Shown piece by piece: positions 7,118 through 10,777 of a stretch of DNA of 10,777 nucleotides. Numbering within the stretch: position 1 is the stretch's first letter; the number at the start of each line of letters is the position of its first letter. The stretch is from contig JAJFLD010000103.1 in NCBI GenBank assembly GCA_021772875.1, positions 1-10,777 on the forward strand. The letters are read 5' to 3'. The notes below the pieces were generated by a model. The model worked only from the letters and a program-made list of their open reading frames with translations. It was not told the origin of the DNA and did no database searches. Both the position numbers and the translations under genes were made by a program. The DNA is from Ghiorsea sp. (GTDB lineage Bacteria > Pseudomonadota > Zetaproteobacteria > Mariprofundales > Mariprofundaceae).

Positions 7118-8188
7118 ATGAGTTATATTCCGCCACGCGATGAGATTGAATTAGATTTGGTTGAAATTTGGCAAGCTGTTTTGCACAAAGATAAGATAGG
7201 TATGCTTGATAGTCTTGAAGCACTGGCGGCGACCGATGTACAACACGCATTGCTTGTAAAGCAGGTGAATGAGAAATTTGAACGTGCATTATCAGAACCA
7301 GAGCTTAGGGATGCGTCAACCATTGATGCACTTGCTGATATTTTAAGAGAAGACGTTAAGCAAGTTTCGTTTTCATGTTTAGTGCCTATGCGGGCCACGG
7401 GTTCGCGCACACCATTGTTTTGTGTTCATGGTGCAGGTGGCAACATCATGATTTTCAAAGATTTATGCAAAAGATTGGGTGATGAACAACCCTTTTATGG
7501 CTTGCAATCAAAAGGTCTTGATGGCGATGCTACCCCATTGCGTAGTGTTGAAGATATGGCGCGCGAGTATTTAACTGAAATTCGTGAAGTGCAACCACAT
7601 GGTCCATATATTTTTGCTGGTATGTGTCTAGGTGGTTTAATTGCTTACGAAATGTCACAACAAATTGTAGCTATGGGTGAAGAGGTTGCATTGCTTGTTT
7701 TACTCGATGCTAGAAACCCTACATCCATGTTAGAAATGGATGAGCGGGGTTTTAAAACACAATCGGTCTTCCATAAAATACAGGATAAAGCCAAACAAGG
7801 TGATTTGCTTGGTGTTGTAAAACGAAAATTGGGCCGCTTGAAAACCAAAGTCATGAAAAAAACTTTATGGGCATATAAAGAAACAGTAAGTAATCACTTT
7901 ACTGAAAAAGAAAAGCGATTCTATCGGCATATATGGGATGCCAATGCTGAAGCAAGGAAATCTTATTCGCCTAAACCTTATTCTGGAAATATAGTGGCTT
8001 TATTAGCGGAGGAAGCACCTGATGGGTCGCCTAGGGATCCTAAGCGGGGTTGGATGAAACTTGCCCCACAGCTAGAAGTGATTAAAATACCAGGCAGACA
8101 TGACACCGTTGTCTGTGAGCCACAAGTTCAAGTGTTGGCCAGCAGCATCAACACTAGACTTAGTAAAATCATACCTACGAATACTTAA
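7118..8188 (+). CDS. Degenerate carrier-like domain fused to a type I thioesterase with Cys nucleophile
   Basis: 356 residues. The first 80 align in pattern with the carrier domain of the preceding protein (IELDLVEIW, DKIGMLDSL, STIDALADIL). However, the LGG(D/H)S site reads LAATD, so Asp40 replaces the phosphopantetheine Ser and both Gly are lost. Residues about 98-350 are a PF00975-type thioesterase: TPLFCVHGAGG at 99-108, QPFYGLQSKGLDG, VQPHGPY, nucleophile elbow GMCLGG at 168-173 with Cys170 in place of Ser, Asp197 in LLDA and His328 in GRHDT. The likely triad is Cys-Asp-His. The role would be hydrolysis or transfer of an acyl chain from a carrier, probably the partner carrier-ST protein encoded five bases upstream. 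The Shine-Dalgarno AAAGGA (7098-7103) is rather far from the ATG, so translation is probably coupled. Whether the carrier-like part is a docking module or a relic is unknown. Confidence 0.88.
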   Translation: MSYIPPRDEIELDLVEIWQAVLHKDKIGMLDSLEALAATDVQHALLVKQVNEKFERALSEPELRDASTIDALADILREDVKQVSFSCLVPMRATGSRTPLFCVHGAGGNIMIFKDLCKRLGDEQPFYGLQSKGLDGDATPLRSVEDMAREYLTEIREVQPHGPYIFAGMCLGGLIAYEMSQQIVAMGEEVALLVLLDARNPTSMLEMDERGFKTQSVFHKIQDKAKQGDLLGVVKRKLGRLKTKVMKKTLWAYKETVSNHFTEKEKRFYRHIWDANAEARKSYSPKPYSGNIVALLAEEAPDGSPRDPKRGWMKLAPQLEVIKIPGRHDTVVCEPQVQVLASSINTRLSKIIPTNT

Positions 8189-8193
8189 GTAGG
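8185..8193 (+). promoter_or_regulatory. Ribosome binding site deciding the GTG start of the PPTase
   Basis: TTAAGTAGG overlaps the stop codon of the thioesterase gene and ends with AGG five bases before GTG 8199. It is modest, but it gives the best start for this frame and implies coupled translation. Confidence 0.5.
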
Positions 8194-8198
8194 CACTT

Positions 8199-8873
8199 GT
8201 GGTTTCACTATATTATTTAGAAATAGAAACCGTGACAAACTGCGAACAGTATTTGTACCACCATGTATTAACAGGGCTAGAGAAGAAACATGTTGATAGG
8301 CTGAAATTTAGCAAGCCAAGATTGCAACGTATTCTTGCGCGCGGTTTTTTAAGAATATTGCTGTCCAACAGGTTAAACATTGCGGTTGAAGATATAAATT
8401 TAGCATTTAACGCATATGGAAAACCACGCATGAGCAATTCAGGGTTGAATTTTAATATTTCTCATGCCCATGATGTGGTGGTTTTTGCTGTAAGTGATAA
8501 ATATGCAGTGGGAATAGACACAGAGTATGTTGCAAATGATTTAGCAATAAACCACATGCCGAGATTGTGTTTTCATGCAGATGAGTGGCAACATTTTAAT
8601 CAGCTAAGTTGCAATGCAGACAAACAAGTATTTTTCTTAAAGATGTGGACAGCTAAAGAGTCTATAGCTAAAGCAATTGGTTCAGGGCTAGCCATAAACT
8701 TCCAAAATATTTCTACGTTGGATGGGAATCATACCTATTGTGATGGTGATCATAACGTGGAACAGGTGCACTTAAAATCGCCAGTGGCTGATTTTGTGAC
8801 ATCATTGGCGACTTGTTCAAGGGTTCCCCCTGAAGTGAGTCGTTGGAATAAAATGACTGAGGATTGGATTTAA
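8199..8873 (+). CDS. Sfp/Gsp-type 4'-phosphopantetheinyl transferase
   Basis: A 224-residue enzyme of the usual Sfp length. It moves the 4'-phosphopantetheine arm of coenzyme A onto the Ser of carrier domains. Visible motifs: AYGKPRM at 72-78, FNISHAHD at 85-92 (CoA-phosphate-binding His region), AVGIDTEY at 103-110 with Mg-binding Asp107 and Glu109, and the WTAKES-AKAIGSGL block at 150-164 with Trp150, Lys153, Glu154 and Lys158. All key residues are present, so it should be active. The start is GTG. It lies ten bases after the thioesterase gene and one base before the second sulfotransferase gene, so it belongs to the same unit. Its obvious local client is Ser43 of the carrier-sulfotransferase protein, plus any carriers in the convergent PKS. 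The residues after about 185 are less typical of the family and not assigned. Confidence 0.93.
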   Translation: MVSLYYLEIETVTNCEQYLYHHVLTGLEKKHVDRLKFSKPRLQRILARGFLRILLSNRLNIAVEDINLAFNAYGKPRMSNSGLNFNISHAHDVVVFAVSDKYAVGIDTEYVANDLAINHMPRLCFHADEWQHFNQLSCNADKQVFFLKMWTAKESIAKAIGSGLAINFQNISTLDGNHTYCDGDHNVEQVHLKSPVADFVTSLATCSRVPPEVSRWNKMTEDWI

Positions 8874-8874
8874 T

Positions 8875-9798
8875 ATGTCAGAACAGCAGAAAAAAATGCC
8901 AAACTTTCTCATGATTGGGGCTCCTAAAGCAGGAACAACTTCACTTTTTCAGTATCTCCGCCTTCATCCTGATGTATTCTTAAGTGACTTAAAAGAACCT
9001 AATTTCTTTGCCTTAGAACATAAAAACATCACTTATCAAGGACCTGGCGATAAAAGAGGGAATCGTTGCCGAATTTCCAATATAAGCGATTATGAAGCTT
9101 TATTTTCAGAGGCAGAGGCTGGTAAGGCTATCGGCGAAGCATCAACTTTTTATTTGTATTCAGAGGATGCAGCGAAAAACATTTTTGCACACGTGCCAAA
9201 CATGAAAATGATAGCTATTTTACGTAACCCTGTGGACTTAGCCTATTCCGCATACCTGCATATGAAACGCGAAGGCCGCGAGCCATGCAGCAGCTTTGAA
9301 GAAGCTTTGGCGCAGGAACAAACGCGAATAGATCAAAACTGGGGGCCGTTGTGGCACTTAACACGGCAAGGTTTTTATGCACAACAATTAAAACGGTATT
9401 ATCAATATTTTCCAGAGGAACAAATAAAAATTTTCCTTTACGAGGACTGGCAAAAAAATCAGCAAGGTGTTTTGAAAGATATCATGATTTTTCTAGGTAT
9501 AGATCACACTATAAACTTAGATACATCAAAGCGATTTAATGAATCAGGGGTGCCGAAGTCGTTGCTCATCCATCAGACACTGACAAAAAATAATATTATA
9601 AAACGTATGCTAAAACCACTTTTACCCAAACAGCTAAGGCGCAGTATGATGGCGTCTTTGACAAAGAAAAACCTAAAGCAAAACAATACTGTAGCGATGT
9701 CTGAAACAACAAGGAAAATGCTGCAAGCAAGATTTAAGGACGATATTCAAGCTTTGAGCGTTTTAACGGGTAAAAATCTCAATCATTGGCTTGATTAA
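8875..9798 (+). CDS. Stand-alone PAPS-dependent sulfotransferase
   Basis: A 307-residue single-domain sulfotransferase of the Sulfotransfer_1 type, like the heparan sulfate/NodH-related bacterial enzymes. The 5'-phosphosulfate loop IGAPKAGTTSL lies at 14-24. KEPNFF at 40-45 is typical of carbohydrate sulfotransferases. IGEAST lies at 86-91, the 3'-phosphate motif AILRNPVDLAYSAYLH at 114-129 carries Arg117 and Ser125, and the YAQQLKRYYQYFPEEQI segment is typical of this branch. It has no signal peptide and should act in the cytoplasm on PAPS and a hydroxyl or amino acceptor. It is clearly a different branch from the carrier-fused ST of the same run, which argues for a second acceptor, perhaps a sugar. 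The ATG follows the PPTase stop by one base; TGAGGA at 8858-8863 may serve as the binding site. Its stop interlocks with that of the convergent PKS gene. Confidence 0.9.
   Translation: MSEQQKKMPNFLMIGAPKAGTTSLFQYLRLHPDVFLSDLKEPNFFALEHKNITYQGPGDKRGNRCRISNISDYEALFSEAEAGKAIGEASTFYLYSEDAAKNIFAHVPNMKMIAILRNPVDLAYSAYLHMKREGREPCSSFEEALAQEQTRIDQNWGPLWHLTRQGFYAQQLKRYYQYFPEEQIKIFLYEDWQKNQQGVLKDIMIFLGIDHTINLDTSKRFNESGVPKSLLIHQTLTKNNIIKRMLKPLLPKQLRRSMMASLTKKNLKQNNTVAMSETTRKMLQARFKDDIQALSVLTGKNLNHWLD
9795..9798. other. Interlocked convergent stop codons (TTAA)
   Basis: The plus-strand sulfotransferase ends with TAA at 9796-9798 and the minus-strand PKS ends with TAA read from 9797-9795, so the two genes overlap by four bases within TTAA. 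The site sits inside the perfect palindrome TGATTAATCA (9792-9801). There is no GC-rich hairpin with a T-run here, so both transcripts must terminate inside the opposing gene or by another mechanism. Confidence 0.85.
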
Positions 9799-10777
9799 TC
9801 AGCTAAAAATTTAGCAATATATTGTCCATGCTGTTTTTGAACTTGAATGATGTATTCCTGAGTGTTGTCTTCTAAAATATTGCTGCAACGCCAGAGTTGA
9901 TCAGTATCCGCTTTGAAAGGTTCACATGTTAAGTCTATAGGGGCTAAGCGAAGTTTCATCGCTTGGAGCAAATGCATACGCACCAAATCTTTGATGACTA
10001 TGACTTTGTAAAGGAAATCAATGCTAGCAGTCTCACTATTGTTGCTTACCCATGCTGCACGTTCGTTTTCGGTAAGAACCAAGTAGGCAAGTTTATAAAG
10101 CCAAACTTTCCCAGAAGACAATAAAAAATCTATATCAAATGCATTAAAAGTGCTCTTGCCATGCTGCACATCAGATAAAACTGAATAGGAAGGGTAATTT
10201 GTAAAATTCTCAAACCTGTCAGGCACACTAAAGTGACTAACCAATAATGACCCCATTGTTGCAATGAGATCACCTTGCTCATTAGAGAAGTCGACATCTG
10301 CCCTTATGGCGAGCGTCTCTGGCCATAAATGATGGGAGATAGCATTTTTTGGATAGTTTGAGCCAGGGTAAGTTTGTGATAGTAGGTGTTCAGCACTCAA
10401 CTCACCTTGCTGATTGAAGAAGCGGTATGCTGCGTTTTCAGGTACGGGGGAGCCATCGGTTTGCTCAAATGTAATACGAAGTGAGGCTATGATTTTGCTA
10501 TCGACAGGCTGGGGCACATCGAAATACGCATACGATGAAATTTGAAAAGGTAATATAGCTAAATTAACAGCGTATTTACTGTGTATCCAGAAAGCAATTA
10601 AGTGCATAGATGCATCAATCATGATGGGGTCGATGACAAAATCAGGCTTTGTACTCTGGGAAAATAGTTGATGTCTGGGTTGTACTACAAGCTCGCCAAT
10701 AATACCATTTTTGCCAATGGAACGGATATCTTTGACAGCTTGAAATAAAGGGCCGTGAAACTCACCAGGAGGGGATG
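9795..10777 (-). CDS. C-terminal part of a large polyketide synthase (dehydratase plus PPTase-like tail), 5' part outside window
   Basis: The frame is open from the right edge to a TAA at 9797-9795, giving 326 residues. The internal ATG at 10622 is not the start, because the frame continues upstream with PGEFHGPLFQ, the classic opening of the second hotdog of a PKS dehydratase (PS-DH). Within it, DPIMIDASMH holds the catalytic Asp (residue 54 here) in a Dxxx(Q/H) motif with His58. The DH ends near residue 170. A linker (SVPDRFENF, about 182-191) resembles that of iterative type I PKSs of the enediyne/PUFA-like kind. The last 105 residues (about 222-326) look like the first half of a PPTase: LTENERAAW, then YKVIVIKDLVR where families have GRIAAKDAVR, ending IIQVQKQHGQYIAKFLAD. 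The GID-E and W-KE catalytic block is absent. The KS, AT and carrier domains would lie beyond the window. It is encoded opposite to the operon. Confidence 0.85.
   Translation of the reverse strand, partial: SPPGEFHGPLFQAVKDIRSIGKNGIIGELVVQPRHQLFSQSTKPDFVIDPIMIDASMHLIAFWIHSKYAVNLAILPFQISSYAYFDVPQPVDSKIIASLRITFEQTDGSPVPENAAYRFFNQQGELSAEHLLSQTYPGSNYPKNAISHHLWPETLAIRADVDFSNEQGDLIATMGSLLVSHFSVPDRFENFTNYPSYSVLSDVQHGKSTFNAFDIDFLLSSGKVWLYKLAYLVLTENERAAWVSNNSETASIDFLYKVIVIKDLVRMHLLQAMKLRLAPIDLTCEPFKADTDQLWRCSNILEDNTQEYIIQVQKQHGQYIAKFLAD

Noticed and set aside
7123..7410. Antisense open frame of about 95 codons opposite the carrier-thioesterase gene
   Set aside because: Ser-rich, low-complexity composition, no ribosome binding site, and fully covered by a gene with clear domains; a shadow frame.
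9792..9801. Palindrome TGATTAATCA as a bidirectional terminator
   Set aside because: AT-rich, no loop and no GC stem, and it is part of two coding ends.
10620..10622. ATG at 10622 as the start of the right-edge minus-strand gene
   Set aside because: The frame stays open to the window edge and encodes conserved dehydratase sequence (PGEFHGPLFQ) upstream, so this Met is internal.
1..10777. CRISPR arrays, tRNA or rRNA genes, insertion sequences
   Set aside because: No spaced direct repeats, cloverleaf-like segments, transposase-like proteins or terminal inverted repeats were seen on either strand.

Overview
The window looks like an AT-rich Gram-negative bacterial chromosome, most likely an aquatic or marine proteobacterium. 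The evidence is two complete lipoprotein-type signals plus a third likely one, an outer-membrane polysaccharide export pair of the Wza/Wzc type, and good Shine-Dalgarno sites. The species cannot be named from the sequence alone. I see no insertion sequence, tRNA, rRNA or CRISPR array. Coding density is high; the largest gap between genes is about 235 bases.

Layout. Left edge (1-1013, minus strand, cut by the window edge): a lipoprotein with a glycoside-hydrolase-like body. Across a 235-base divergent gap lies a pectinacetylesterase/Notum-family hydrolase (1249-2322). Then comes a tightly packed plus-strand run of six genes (2446-9798), with gaps of 29, 42, 5, 10 and 1 bases. It holds a Wza-type outer-membrane polysaccharide exporter; a Wzc-type chain-length regulator/BY-kinase; a carrier protein fused to a sulfotransferase; a carrier-like domain fused to a thioesterase; an Sfp-type phosphopantetheinyl transferase; and a second, stand-alone sulfotransferase. 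At the right edge, on the minus strand, is the C-terminal end of a large polyketide synthase (dehydratase half, linker and a PPTase-like tail). It converges on the last sulfotransferase with interlocked stop codons.

How they may work together (inference). The PPTase would activate the carrier domain of the carrier-sulfotransferase protein and carriers of the neighbouring PKS. The fused sulfotransferase would sulfate a carrier-bound acyl chain, and the thioesterase would release it. This recalls the ACP-ST-TE termination modules of CurM and cyanobacterial olefin synthase, but here it is split over two proteins. The carrier-like domain on the thioesterase has lost its phosphopantetheine serine (Asp in its place), and the thioesterase has Cys as nucleophile instead of Ser. 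The PKS tail looks like the first half of a PPTase without its catalytic half. All this sits in the same transcription unit as polysaccharide export genes, which raises the possibility of a sulfated, acylated or lipid-linked surface polymer. That link is the most novel reading of the window and is unproven.
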